A stretch of 64,000 nucleotides of DNA from Acinetobacter tandoii DSM 14970 = CIP 107469 (GTDB taxonomy: Bacteria > Pseudomonadota > Gammaproteobacteria > Pseudomonadales > Moraxellaceae), in contig NZ_KE007367.1 in NCBI RefSeq assembly GCF_000400735.1, positions 362,672 to 426,671 of the forward strand. Reading direction: 5' to 3'. The translations under genes and the position numbers were made by a program. The notes under the pieces are model-generated. The model did no database searches. It was given only the letters and a program-made list of their open reading frames with translations, and was not told the DNA's origin. Below are positions 9,186 to 20,125 of this stretch, one piece after another. Position 1 is the stretch's first letter; each line of letters starts with the position of its first letter.

Positions 9186-10091
9186 CTACAGTGTCAGTTC
9201 AAAATTGGATGAAAAGTCCATAGACTTGTTTGTAACAGGATCGATGAATTGAATTCGCTTAGCCAGTAGTTGTAATGGGTTAGAGAAATCATCATCAGAT
9301 TTGTGTTGCACTATTGGGTAAAGAGGATCATTTTTAATGGTTATGCCTAAATGATTCAGGTGAACACGTAATTGATGCTGTTTTCCTGTTTCGGGTTGTA
9401 ACAGATATTTCGCCCATTGAGAATTGTGTTCCAAAATATCAATCTGGGTTTCGCTATTCGGTTCACCATCTACAATTTTCATGGTGTAAAAGGGCTGTCC
9501 TTTGTCCATTCTTAAACAAACGGTACGAGGGAATTCAAGGGTGGAATGATAAGCTGCAATTGCGTGATAGGTCTTTTTAACTTCACGATGAGCAAACATT
9601 TGTTGGTAAATACCACGTGTTGCTGGTCGTTTGGAGAATAAAACTAGTCCAGCCGTTTCACGGTCTAAACGATGAATCGGAGTTAAATCCGCATTTCCCA
9701 TTTGATTTTTTAAGCGTACTAATAAGGTTTCCTGCACATACTGACCTGTAGGGCTCATGGTCAGGAAATGTGGTTTATCGACGATATACAGATCATCAGT
9801 TTCATACAAAATATGATGCTGAAACGGAACATGGATTTCGTGTGCTAAAAAACGATAGTAATAAATATGTTGATTGGCAAGATAAGCACTATCTAAACTT
9901 AGAATTGTACCGTCGGCTGCATAAATCAATTGGTCTTGAAAACGCTGTTGCCACTCTTGTGCTGAAATATGTGCAAACTGTTGGCAGAGATAATCATACA
10001 AACGTTGTGGCGCAGGTTGTAAAGCTGGTAAAAACAGTTTGCTTGCAGTTACTCCACGAATCATCGGTGGAACAAAGTCATGCGCAGTCAT
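9186..10091 (-). CDS. RluA-family pseudouridine synthase
   Basis: This 301-residue synthase has the catalytic HRLDRETAGLVLFSK (Asp nucleophile in HRLD), an earlier YIVDKPHFL motif and a later GKQHQLRVHLNHLG motif, all as in RluA/RluC/RluD/TruC. The N-terminal 90 residues look unlike a canonical S4 domain. The RNA target (23S rRNA or tRNA) cannot be decided from sequence. It is divergent from tsaE. Confidence 0.87.
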   Translation of the reverse strand: MTAHDFVPPMIRGVTASKLFLPALQPAPQRLYDYLCQQFAHISAQEWQQRFQDQLIYAADGTILSLDSAYLANQHIYYYRFLAHEIHVPFQHHILYETDDLYIVDKPHFLTMSPTGQYVQETLLVRLKNQMGNADLTPIHRLDRETAGLVLFSKRPATRGIYQQMFAHREVKKTYHAIAAYHSTLEFPRTVCLRMDKGQPFYTMKIVDGEPNSETQIDILEHNSQWAKYLLQPETGKQHQLRVHLNHLGITIKNDPLYPIVQHKSDDDFSNPLQLLAKRIQFIDPVTNKSMDFSSNFELTL

Positions 10092-10223
10092 AAGATATCA
10101 ATCACAACAGGTTAGTGTAAAACGTGCACTGTACTAAAAATGCACATTTCGTATGCGTGGCATAGGTATTAACAGCGTGGCGATGCTATCATAATTCTAC
10201 TTTTGAATCATGTTGTGAGTCAT

Positions 10224-10700
10224 ATGTCGTATTCATTTCATTTGCCCCTAAACTCTGAAGCAGATACCCAGCAACTTGCGCTTGTGGTTGCACAACATTT
10301 TACTGAGGGTGTAATTTATTTAGTCGGTGATTTAGGTGCTGGGAAAACGACATTTACGCGTTATTTGTTACAACAACTTGGGCATCAAGGTTCAGTAAAA
10401 AGTCCAACGTATACCTTGGTGGAACCATATAGCATTCAGAATAAACAAGTATTTCATTTTGATTTGTATCGACTGAATGATCCTTATGAACTTGAGTTAA
10501 TGGGTATTCGCGATTATTTGGATACACCCAACGCTTTATTCTTATTTGAATGGCCAAGTAAAGGTGGTGAAGAAATTCCTACAGCAGACTTCACCATTAA
10601 GATATTAAAGTCTGAAGACGAACTATCCCGTCATGCCACATTGAGCTTTAAAGATGAAGTGCTCTATAAAGCACTTGAGCAGGCATTTCAACATGCATGA
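10224..10700 (+). CDS. tsaE: tRNA t6A synthesis ATPase TsaE
   Basis: This is a P-loop ATPase of about 158 residues needed with TsaB and TsaD to make N6-threonylcarbamoyladenosine on tRNAs reading ANN codons. It has Walker A GDLGAGKTTF, SPTYTLVEPY and HFDLYRLNDPYELELMGI, followed by LFEWPSK. An in-frame TTG at 10203 is possible, but ATG 10224 fits the family. Its last 8 bases overlap mutL, so the two are translationally linked. Confidence 0.93.
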   Translation: MSYSFHLPLNSEADTQQLALVVAQHFTEGVIYLVGDLGAGKTTFTRYLLQQLGHQGSVKSPTYTLVEPYSIQNKQVFHFDLYRLNDPYELELMGIRDYLDTPNALFLFEWPSKGGEEIPTADFTIKILKSEDELSRHATLSFKDEVLYKALEQAFQHA

Positions 10701-12624
10701 TGAAGTTGCTGTTCGCCGCATTCACACCTTAGATCCCGCACTTGCCAACCAGATTGCTGCGGGTGAAGTAATTGAACGACCAGCTTCTGTCGTCAAAGAG
10801 CTGTTAGAAAACTCAATTGATGCAGGTGCGACAGAACTGATTATTCGTGTTGAACAAGGTGGTAGTACGCTGATTGAAATTATCGACAATGGTCGAGGTA
10901 TTCATCCTGATGATTTGTCTTTGGCGGTGATGCGTCATGCGACCAGTAAGATTCAGACCGCAGAAGATTTACAAGCGATTGTGAGTTTGGGTTTTCGTGG
11001 TGAAGCATTAGCCTCGATAGCAGCAGTTTCCCGTTTAACCTTGACCAGTAGCCAACTAGATGATGGTATTGGTTATCAGGTTGAAGTGAATGGCACTGCA
11101 TTTCAGCACCAACAAATTCAAGCTGTAGCAGCAGCACGCGGTACACAGATTCGGGTGCAGGATTTATTTTTTAATGTCCCTGCACGTCGAAAATTCTTAA
11201 AAAAACCAGGCACGGAATTCGGTCATATCGAAGAAATTGTGCGCCGTTTAGCGCTTACTCATTTTGATATTCGTTTTGTGCTGGAGCATAACAATAATAT
11301 TCGTTTGAATTTACCCGTTGCTGATAGTGGTGCACTACGTTTTCAGCGGGTACAACAATTACTGGGGCGTCAATTTACAGAAAATGCATATTGGATTGAT
11401 GCAGACAGCGTCAATATGCGTCTTAGTGGTTGGTTGGGGCATCCTTCGGATGCAAGAGCACAAGCAGATTTACAGTATGTCTATGTCAATGGACGGATTG
11501 TCAAAGATAAAACGATTTCTCATGCTTTACGCATGGCTTATGATGGTATTTTGCACGGGCATCAACACTCTGCATATTTGTTATTTTTAGAAGTTGATCC
11601 TGAAAATATCGATGTCAATGTTCATCCAACTAAGCATGAAATCCGTTTTCTGAATCAACGCGAGGTTCATGAGTTTGTACGTCATTTTGCAAAAGACACG
11701 CTGTCTCAATTTCAAACTGCGAGCGCAGATTTAGCCCAAGCATTGAAAGTTGAGCCAACAAGCCCAATTAATACACAGCAACCGCGTTATCAGGAGCAGT
11801 TCCAACTGCATCGTTCGGTAGAGTCTACACCAACACCGGAGTCTGTCGCCATATTAACAGACTTCGAATCTTCACAGCCACATGCTGTGCAATATGTGGC
11901 GCAAGATTCCCGAGCGTATCAAGTCAATCCTACATCAAGGATAAATGCTGCTTTACAGAGCTACCTCGCACCATTACGTACAGTAGCTGAGTCTACTGAT
12001 GATGTTGTAATTGATGATGTGGCACCTAAGGTAGATGAACATCCCTTAGGGATTGCAATTGCACAGCTACACGGCATTTATATTCTGGCGCAGAACACTG
12101 AAGGTCTGATTATTGTTGATATGCATGCGGCGCATGAACGGATTTTATTACAACAAATGAAATCCGCTTGGGAAAATCCAGAGTTTTGGATTTCTCAGCA
12201 GTTATTGATTCCAAAAGTAGTTAATGTGAATCGGATGCAGGCACTTCGAGTAGAAGATTTGAAAGAACCTTTAGCACGCTTGGGTTTGGAAATTGATCAA
12301 TATGGTGATGAACAGGTTATTGTTCGTGGTGTGCCTGCTATTTTGCACAAAGCTGATTTTTCGGCTTTGATTCCTGAATTACTCAATGATTTGGATCCAA
12401 CGGACGAGGTGCGTGGGCTATTGCAGAAACGTGATCAAATCTTGGCGGGTATGGCGTGCCACGGTGCTGTGCGTGCGCATCGATTATTAAGCCTTTCTGA
12501 AATGAATGCCTTGCTTCGTCAAATGGAGCAGACTGAATTTGCGAGTCAATGTAACCATGGTCGACCAACTTGGCGTGCATTTCCATTGGCTCAGCTAGAT
12601 AAACTTTTTGCTCGAGGAGAGTAA
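10693..12624 (+). CDS. mutL: DNA mismatch repair protein MutL
   Basis: This 643-residue mismatch repair protein has the GHKL ATPase domain with ELLENSIDAGAT, IDNGRGI, RHATSKI and GFRGEALASI in the first 100 residues. A proline/glutamine-rich linker of about 130 residues follows, then the C-terminal dimer domain with VDMHAAHERILLQQ, ACHGAVRAH and CNHGRPT. The DQHA(x)2E(x)4E endonuclease motif is present, but its last Glu is Gln. ATG 10693 overlaps the end of tsaE. It is followed after 6 bases by miaA, as in the widespread tsaE-mutL-miaA-hfq cluster. Confidence 0.97.
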   Translation: MHDEVAVRRIHTLDPALANQIAAGEVIERPASVVKELLENSIDAGATELIIRVEQGGSTLIEIIDNGRGIHPDDLSLAVMRHATSKIQTAEDLQAIVSLGFRGEALASIAAVSRLTLTSSQLDDGIGYQVEVNGTAFQHQQIQAVAAARGTQIRVQDLFFNVPARRKFLKKPGTEFGHIEEIVRRLALTHFDIRFVLEHNNNIRLNLPVADSGALRFQRVQQLLGRQFTENAYWIDADSVNMRLSGWLGHPSDARAQADLQYVYVNGRIVKDKTISHALRMAYDGILHGHQHSAYLLFLEVDPENIDVNVHPTKHEIRFLNQREVHEFVRHFAKDTLSQFQTASADLAQALKVEPTSPINTQQPRYQEQFQLHRSVESTPTPESVAILTDFESSQPHAVQYVAQDSRAYQVNPTSRINAALQSYLAPLRTVAESTDDVVIDDVAPKVDEHPLGIAIAQLHGIYILAQNTEGLIIVDMHAAHERILLQQMKSAWENPEFWISQQLLIPKVVNVNRMQALRVEDLKEPLARLGLEIDQYGDEQVIVRGVPAILHKADFSALIPELLNDLDPTDEVRGLLQKRDQILAGMACHGAVRAHRLLSLSEMNALLRQMEQTEFASQCNHGRPTWRAFPLAQLDKLFARGE

Positions 12625-12630
12625 ACCTAA

Positions 12631-13575
12631 ATGTCGAATCAATTGCCTGTCATCAATTTGATGGGACCTACAGCCAGCGGTAAAACGGCTTTAGCATGTG
12701 AGTTATATGAACAGGGCAATTTTGAATTGATTTCTGTTGACTCGGCATTGGTTTATCGAGATATGGATATTGGGACAGCGAAACCAAGTAAAGCTGAGCA
12801 AGCGCAGTATCCACATCATTTGATTGATATTATAAGCCCATTAGAAGTGTATTCTGCTGCGCAATTCGTAGAAGATGCATCTAAACTTATTGATGGCATA
12901 CATGCCAAAGGGAAAACGCCGATTTTGGTCGGTGGAACGATGCTGTATTTCAAAGCTTTACTAGAGGGTTTATCGAGTAATTTGCCAAGTGCAGATTATG
13001 CAATCCGTGCTGAAATTGAAGCGCAAGGAGAGCAAGAAGGATGGGAGTCTGTTTTTGCTGCTTTATGCAAAGTGGATCCACTTGCAGGTGAAAAATTCAA
13101 AGTCAGTGATAAGCAGCGAATTATTCGTGCGCTCGAGGTGTATCGTATTACAGGGCAACCGATTACCAAACTACAAGCAGAACAACCTAAAAATGTACCA
13201 TATCGTTACACTTTTCATAATTATGCTTTGCTACCAGATCGGTTAGAATTGCACAAGCGAATTGAGAAACGCTTAGAAATTATGTGGGATATCGGTTTTT
13301 TAAATGAGGTCGAGTCACTAATTGAAAAATACGATCTAACCGATGATTTGCCCTCAATGAGATCAGTAGGTTATCGACAAGCCTTAGATTTTTTATTAAA
13401 AAGCGACAAAAGTCTCGAAAATAAGAAAGAAATGGAGGATAAAGCCCTTTTTGCGACACGACAACTTGCCAAACGTCAATATACTTGGTTAAGATCTTTG
13501 CAACAGTCGCATAAATTTAAAACATATTTAACAATAAAGCAGGCTCAAGAAGACTTGCGAAACTGTTACGGATAA
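12631..13575 (+). CDS. miaA: tRNA dimethylallyltransferase MiaA
   Basis: This 314-residue enzyme transfers a dimethylallyl group from DMAPP to N6 of A37 in tRNAs reading UNN codons. It has the P-loop [10 protein letters not shown] at the N-terminus, [31 protein letters not shown] and the C-terminal [12 protein letters not shown], all MiaA signatures. It starts 6 bases after mutL and is probably in the same transcript. Downstream hfq has its own -10-like TATAAT (13601-13606). Confidence 0.97.
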   Translation: MSNQLPVINLMGPTASGKTALACELYEQGNFELISVDSALVYRDMDIGTAKPSKAEQAQYPHHLIDIISPLEVYSAAQFVEDASKLIDGIHAKGKTPILVGGTMLYFKALLEGLSSNLPSADYAIRAEIEAQGEQEGWESVFAALCKVDPLAGEKFKVSDKQRIIRALEVYRITGQPITKLQAEQPKNVPYRYTFHNYALLPDRLELHKRIEKRLEIMWDIGFLNEVESLIEKYDLTDDLPSMRSVGYRQALDFLLKSDKSLENKKEMEDKALFATRQLAKRQYTWLRSLQQSHKFKTYLTIKQAQEDLRNCYG

Positions 13576-13669
13576 AGCAAAATTTACATACTGTCTTTTT
13601 TATAATTTTTAATTGAAAAATAAAGATAGTTTTTTGCGCTGATTTTTAATATTTTTGGAGTTGTATAAC

Positions 13670-14227
13670 ATGTCTAAAGGTCAAACTTTGCAAGATCCGT
13701 TCTTGAATTCTCTCCGTAAAGAACGTATTCCTGTATCTATCTTCCTTGTAAACGGTATTAAGTTACAAGGTCATATTGAATCTTTTGACCAATATGTTGT
13801 TCTATTGAAAAATACTGTAAGCCAAATGGTTTATAAGCACGCTATTTCTACGGTTGTTCCTGCACGTAACCCTCGTCCTGCTGGTGCTCCTGCTGGTGCA
13901 CAAGGTGCTGGCTTTGGTGGTGGTCAAGGCGGTGGCTTTGTTGGCGGTCAAGGCGGTGGCTTTGGTGGTCAAGCTGGCGGCTTCGGTGGTCAAGGCGGTG
14001 GCTTTGGTGGTCAAGCTGGCGGCTTCGGTGGTCAAGCTGGCGGCTTCGGTGGTCAAGCTGGCGGCTTCGGTGGTCAAGGTGGCTTCGGTGGTCAAGGTGG
14101 CTTCGGTGGTCAAGGTGGCTTCGGTGGTCAAGGTGGCTTCGGTGGTCAAGGTGGCTTCGGTGGTCAAGGTGGTTTTGATAGCGAAACTAAATTTGATGAC
14201 TCTCAAGAAGACGATAACAATCGTTAA
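13670..14227 (+). CDS. hfq: RNA chaperone Hfq with long Gly-rich repeat tail
   Basis: This protein has 185 residues. The first 70 are a standard Hfq Sm-like core: [39 protein letters not shown] and the [11 protein letters not shown]m2 motif. The rest is a tail of GGFGGQ-type repeats ending in an acidic stretch ([14 protein letters not shown]), far longer than the E. coli tail but like the large Hfq known from Acinetobacter baylyi. The ribosome site TTGGAG fixes ATG 13670. A strong terminator follows, so hfq ends the tsaE-mutL-miaA-hfq cluster. It mediates sRNA-mRNA pairing. Confidence 0.97.
   Translation: MSKGQTLQDPFLNSLRKERIPVSIFLVNGIKLQGHIESFDQYVVLLKNTVSQMVYKHAISTVVPARNPRPAGAPAGAQGAGFGGGQGGGFVGGQGGGFGGQAGGFGGQGGGFGGQAGGFGGQAGGFGGQAGGFGGQGGFGGQGGFGGQGGFGGQGGFGGQGGFGGQGGFDSETKFDDSQEDDNNR
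13916..14170 (+). repeat. tandem repeats encoding the Hfq Gly-rich tail
   Basis: The last six units (14063-14170) are exact 18-bp copies of GGCTTCGGTGGTCAAGGT. Upstream, 21-bp variants with an extra GGC and CAAGCT alternate. The near-identity at DNA level suggests recent slippage or unequal recombination and predicts length variation between strains. The frame is kept because the units are multiples of 3. Confidence 0.95.
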
Positions 14228-14240
14228 TTGATATTCATTA

Positions 14241-14272
14241 AAAAGCCTCTCATTTGAGAGGCTTTTTTTTTT
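14241..14272 (+). terminator. hfq terminator
   Basis: AAAAGCCTCTCA (14241-14252) pairs with TGAGAGGCTTTT (14255-14266), followed by a run of Ts to 14272. This is a strong intrinsic terminator 14 bases after the hfq stop. Confidence 0.93.
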
Positions 14273-14359
14273 AATAAAAATTATAGGTATTTAAAAAATA
14301 TTCTGAGTGGATAATGGGGACTATATTCACGCAAAGTTAATAATAAGTATAAAAAGCGC

Positions 14360-14436
14360 ATAAAATTTTTATCAATGGCGAATGAATTGCCTAACAGTAG
14401 TAAAGCAAAAAGCCAGTCATTTGACTGGCTTTTTTC
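14360..14436 (+). ncRNA. possible small RNA downstream of hfq
   Basis: A -35-like TTCACG (14326-14331), a 16-base spacer and a -10-like TATAAA (14348-14353) precede about 75 bases ending in the hairpin 14408-14433 with a six-T run on this strand. Since hfq already has its own terminator, the second plus-strand terminator is unexplained by a gene. The hairpin could instead simply serve surA on the other strand. Confidence 0.3.
14408..14435. terminator. bidirectional terminator after surA
   Basis: AAAAGCCAGTCA (14408-14419) pairs with TGACTGGCTTTT (14422-14433). It lies just beyond the surA stop on the minus strand. The T run is stronger on the plus strand (14430-14435). Confidence 0.85.
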
Positions 14437-14445
14437 AGTTATCAC

Positions 14446-15762
14446 TTAAGATGTTTTATTGTTCTTACGGTCCAAATTTGGGTCTTTAATTTCGACAAAA
14501 GCATTATTACGAATTTCACGTAACCAACTATCTAATTCGGCATCAAATTGACGCTCACCTAGAATTTGGCGAGCCATGCGCTCTTGATATTCCTGTGTCA
14601 TATCTTGCTGGCGCGTCTCAGTCACTTGAAGAATATGCCAACCAAACTGGGTCTGGAAGGGTTGGCTAATTTGACCTACAGGAGTGCTCTTCATTTGCTC
14701 TTCAAATTGAGGAACCATCATACCAGGGCTTACCCAACCTAAGCTACCGCCATCACGTGCAGAGCCGGAATCATTTGAGAATGTAGCTGCCAATACTGCA
14801 AAATCTTCACCCGCTTTAAGACGATTGTAAATGCTATTAATCATTTGTTTAGCACTGTCAGGGCTTACAACTTCAGAAGTTTGAATCAAAATATGACGCG
14901 TCTGGTATTGAGGAATAATGGCTTTTTGTTCAGAACCTTTGCGTTCTAATAGCTTAATCACGTGAATACCATCGCGTGCAGTAATTAGTTCACTGGTTTG
15001 ACCAACTTGTAGTGGGGTGACACGTGCTGCAAGTTCAGCAGGGATTTCAGAAAGATTTCTGAAACCCATATCCGCACCTTCAACTTTTACGCTATTGGTA
15101 CTAAATTGCTTGCTAATTGCGGCAATATCGTTGCTGCTATCTAAAGCAGTACGTACCTGTTTGGCAACACCTTCTATATTGCTATTACCCGCTATACGAG
15201 CATGAATGACATGAACTTGACTGCCTAGAGCTGCTTGTCCTTGCGGGGTTTTAAGGAAATTGGCAACATCCTGATCGCTAATTTTAATGCGTGACATCAC
15301 AATCTGTTGGCGTAAACGAGTGATTGCTAAATCTTCTGCAATACGTTTGCGAAGTGATTCGTAGGTGCCTGGAGCCATTTTGTCTAACTTTTGCTGAAAT
15401 GCTTCTAATGAAGTGATTCCAGATTGATTGGCTACTTTGAGTACAGCCTCATTTAAGCTCTTTTCATCGGCTTTAATGTTATAGCGTTTTACCTGCTCTA
15501 ATTGAGTTTGACGTAAAATAAGTTGCTCGAGGGCTTGTTGCTCAAGATACTGCTCTGGCGGAACAGGGCGCTTTTGAGCTTCTAATTGATGTTTGGCTTC
15601 GGCAACATTTTGCTGTAAATCACTGCGTAAAATGACACTGTTGTCGACAACTGCTACAACTTCATCTGAAGTTTGGGCAAATGTCGGCATTGATGAAGAA
15701 AGGGCAATTGCTAGTGCAGTCGCCTTAAAGAATTGTTTTAACTGTTTTGTCTTCATTAACAT
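14446..15762 (-). CDS. surA: periplasmic peptidyl-prolyl isomerase / OMP chaperone SurA
   Basis: This is a chaperone of about 438 residues for outer-membrane proteins. It has a signal peptide (KTKQLKQFFKATALAIALSSSMPTFAQ), a SurA N-terminal domain (VVAVVDNSVILRSDLQQNV), then two parvulin domains (first about residues 185-285, second about 290-390 with SNDSGSARDGGSLGWVSPGMMVPQFEEQM). GGA lies 8 bases before ATG 15762; TTG 15771 and ATG 15756 are also in frame. It follows lptD by about 10 bases, so the two form an operon; LptD is a known SurA client in E. coli. Confidence 0.95.
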   Translation of the reverse strand: MLMKTKQLKQFFKATALAIALSSSMPTFAQTSDEVVAVVDNSVILRSDLQQNVAEAKHQLEAQKRPVPPEQYLEQQALEQLILRQTQLEQVKRYNIKADEKSLNEAVLKVANQSGITSLEAFQQKLDKMAPGTYESLRKRIAEDLAITRLRQQIVMSRIKISDQDVANFLKTPQGQAALGSQVHVIHARIAGNSNIEGVAKQVRTALDSSNDIAAISKQFSTNSVKVEGADMGFRNLSEIPAELAARVTPLQVGQTSELITARDGIHVIKLLERKGSEQKAIIPQYQTRHILIQTSEVVSPDSAKQMINSIYNRLKAGEDFAVLAATFSNDSGSARDGGSLGWVSPGMMVPQFEEQMKSTPVGQISQPFQTQFGWHILQVTETRQQDMTQEYQERMARQILGERQFDAELDSWLREIRNNAFVEIKDPNLDRKNNKTS

Positions 15763-15772
15763 CGTGTCCAAA

Positions 15773-18226
15773 TTAATTAATACGATCGTAACCTAAAATT
15801 CGATTTTCAAGCATGGATGCCAATTTATTATTGAAACCAGCCAAACCTTTCAGGTTAATTTCAGCCATAAAAGCACGTTTTGGTTTAACGCTAGAATCGC
15901 TTACATCATCTAAGTCGTTGTAGTAAGAACGTCCGTAGAGAGAAAGCCCCCAACAGCACGATTCATAATTCACGCCGAGTAAGTATTCACGCGCAACATT
16001 GTTGTCCATGTCATATTGAGCGTGACCCATAATACGCCAGTTGTTATGAATGGGTTGTATAAATGATGCAACAAACTGGTCATATTTATCTTGGCGGTTA
16101 GCAATTTCCTTGCGATAGAAATAACCTGCACTATAAATATTCCCTTGATCACCCATGTAATAAACTTGTACATCACGTTGAGCATTGTCTCCATTTGCCA
16201 TCCAAGCCGAGTTGGCGCTTACACGATAATGTTGAGAAAGTTGGCTGGAAAGACTGACAATTGGGCCTGTATGTGACTCAGTATTTAACTCATCTGTTGT
16301 GCCATCTAAAGTGACTCGACGATCATCAAAATAGAAACTCTGACCTACACTCGCTTTTATGCGTTCTAAGCCAATATCATCAAATAAGCTATAACTTAAG
16401 CCCAACGATAAGAAATTATTATCTTCTAAACGGTCATGACCGTAGAAGCGTCGTGAACTAAACAATTGATCATAGTTGATTGAGGCGCTAATGGTATCGA
16501 AGTTTGGATAATTCGCTTGGTTTTCATAAGGCGAATATGCATAGAAGGCGCGTGGTGTAATCGTTTGTAAGTATTTTCCATCTTTCTCGAATGTTAAGCC
16601 AGTGTCCAAGCTAAATTGTGGAACAACGACAGATTTGTTTTGGTCGGCATTGCTTACACTTGTGGTCTGATTCTGCTGTGCAGTAATCGTGTCTTGGTCA
16701 TAAAAAGTATTGATACTGCGTACCGACACTTCTGGAATAACAAACGACCAAGGATTGCGGTAATTGTAACGTACAGCAAAATCGTTATAGAACCTTGTGC
16801 CGCTTGGTTCTGAGGTTGCTGAGGTTGTACTGCCAATATTCTTTTTGAAATAAGCGGTGTCGTTATTAAATTCATACTGGAAACCTTGTGGATTTCCACC
16901 TTTGTAGGTGAGTAAGAATTGAGGTAAACGCGCGTAAGGACGCTTTTCATCGGAAACTGATTTATCTAAGGTCTGGAAATCTTCGACTTTTAACTGAGCC
17001 GTCAGACCTGGGATGCCGTTTTTGTAATTAAGCTCCCAAGCACGGCGTAAGTTCAGGTCAGTTTTGGTATTTGGATTGCTGTTTAGGTCGGTAAAGTAGT
17101 CTTTATCTGACGCATAGTTGTATTCAAGGTTGGTTGATAAGCTGTCGTTGATTTGCCATTTGTGGATAACGTGCAAATCTTTACGATCTTGATTTTTATA
17201 GCTCTCATCTGAAGGTAAATAGCCACCCCAAATTTTACCTTCACCAAAGTTTTCTGTTAAATAACGGAACTCAGCATCTATCATGGCGCCACGGTCGCTC
17301 ATATAGCGTGGTGTCAGTGTGGCATCATAATTCGGTGCAAGGTTTAAATAAACAGGAACTGAAAACTCGATACCACCATCGTTGGTATAGCCAAAACCAG
17401 GAGTCAGAATTCCTGTAGTTCGACGGTCATCAATCGGAAAGTTGAAATATGGTACAGCTAAAACAGGAACATCCTTCACATATAACTTAGTGCCTTTGGT
17501 AACACCACGTCCAGTGTCTTGATTCAATTCAATTGTATTGGCTTGAATTTTCCAAGTTGGTTTTTGTTCCGGTGGGCAAGTGCTATAGGTGGCATTGCTT
17601 AATACGACAACATTTTCAGAGGTGCGAGCAATTTTGGCTGCATGACCATGTGCATGTTGTTCTTCGGCAATGTAGTAACTGTTATTTAAATCACCCTGTT
17701 GGGTTTTCAAATTGTAATTGATTTGGTCACTTTGCGCCAAAAGACCAGCTTGCGCCATTTGCACACGTCCTTGCGCATTGGCGAAAGTTTGTGTTTTATC
17801 AATGGTAATTTTATCGGCACGAATTTGACGTCCTTCTTGATCTATCAGAACATTACCTTCAAGAACAGAATCACCGTTCGGGTCATAATGGCCATAATCG
17901 GCCGTAACCACGGATGTTGCTTTGCTTGGATCAACCGCTGCTGTGTTTGAGGCAATTGGAGTGACCCAAGCTCCTTGACAATAAGCTGCACTTAGTGATT
18001 TCCCCTGGCGTTGCTGTGCTTCAGGTGCAGATTTGTCGACATAGTATTGTTCAAAAAAATGTTGCCCCGCATAGGCTTCATTTATACTTGCTTTCAGTTG
18101 TTCATTGGTTAGGGATGAAACAGTATTAGATGTATCTGCGTATGCCGTAATCGAGCTTCCGCATAAGAGGCTGAAAATAGCAGTCGCTAAAGGATTGAAT
18201 TTAAACTGATGCTTCATTTGTATCAT
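15773..18226 (-). CDS. lptD: LPS-assembly outer-membrane protein LptD
   Basis: This 817-residue protein inserts lipopolysaccharide or lipooligosaccharide into the outer leaflet together with LptE. It has a signal peptide, an OstA/LptA-like beta-jellyroll (about residues 105-230: VLEGNVLIDQEGRQIRADKI) and a C-terminal barrel. After the signal peptide four cysteines are visible: C83, C217 and the adjacent pair C757-C758, the layout needed for the interdomain disulfides known in E. coli LptD. It is divergent from amgK and starts the lptD-surA operon. An in-frame ATG (M4) is an alternative start. Confidence 0.96.
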   Translation of the reverse strand: MIQMKHQFKFNPLATAIFSLLCGSSITAYADTSNTVSSLTNEQLKASINEAYAGQHFFEQYYVDKSAPEAQQRQGKSLSAAYCQGAWVTPIASNTAAVDPSKATSVVTADYGHYDPNGDSVLEGNVLIDQEGRQIRADKITIDKTQTFANAQGRVQMAQAGLLAQSDQINYNLKTQQGDLNNSYYIAEEQHAHGHAAKIARTSENVVVLSNATYSTCPPEQKPTWKIQANTIELNQDTGRGVTKGTKLYVKDVPVLAVPYFNFPIDDRRTTGILTPGFGYTNDGGIEFSVPVYLNLAPNYDATLTPRYMSDRGAMIDAEFRYLTENFGEGKIWGGYLPSDESYKNQDRKDLHVIHKWQINDSLSTNLEYNYASDKDYFTDLNSNPNTKTDLNLRRAWELNYKNGIPGLTAQLKVEDFQTLDKSVSDEKRPYARLPQFLLTYKGGNPQGFQYEFNNDTAYFKKNIGSTTSATSEPSGTRFYNDFAVRYNYRNPWSFVIPEVSVRSINTFYDQDTITAQQNQTTSVSNADQNKSVVVPQFSLDTGLTFEKDGKYLQTITPRAFYAYSPYENQANYPNFDTISASINYDQLFSSRRFYGHDRLEDNNFLSLGLSYSLFDDIGLERIKASVGQSFYFDDRRVTLDGTTDELNTESHTGPIVSLSSQLSQHYRVSANSAWMANGDNAQRDVQVYYMGDQGNIYSAGYFYRKEIANRQDKYDQFVASFIQPIHNNWRIMGHAQYDMDNNVAREYLLGVNYESCCWGLSLYGRSYYNDLDDVSDSSVKPKRAFMAEINLKGLAGFNNKLASMLENRILGYDRIN

Positions 18227-18337
18227 TAACCAAGTATGCTTAATCGCAATTAATTATTGTCGCATCATAGAGAAAAAGTTGATAAGTGGCTACACTTAGC
18301 ACTTTAAAAACTCAGCCTGTATTAGAATTTATCGCAA

Positions 18338-20040
<1,703 letters not shown>

Positions 20041-20125
20041 GTGAATATTCACTAAGCACAAGCCACTATGACTTCATGGATAAATCGGTATACTTCACCT
20101 AACATTTTCGAGACGTTAATTGTAT

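Noticed and set aside
9770..10093. 107-residue plus-strand ORF opposite the RluA-family gene
   Set aside because: It is fully antisense to a well-supported gene and has no recognisable domain.
13916..14170. Regular repeats that might be a CRISPR array
   Set aside because: Units are contiguous and coding, with no spacers; they form the Hfq tail.
13802..14206. Long antisense ORF of Thr/Glu/Ala repeats opposite hfq
   Set aside because: It is the reverse reading of the hfq tandem repeats; the open frame results from the repeat unit being a multiple of three.
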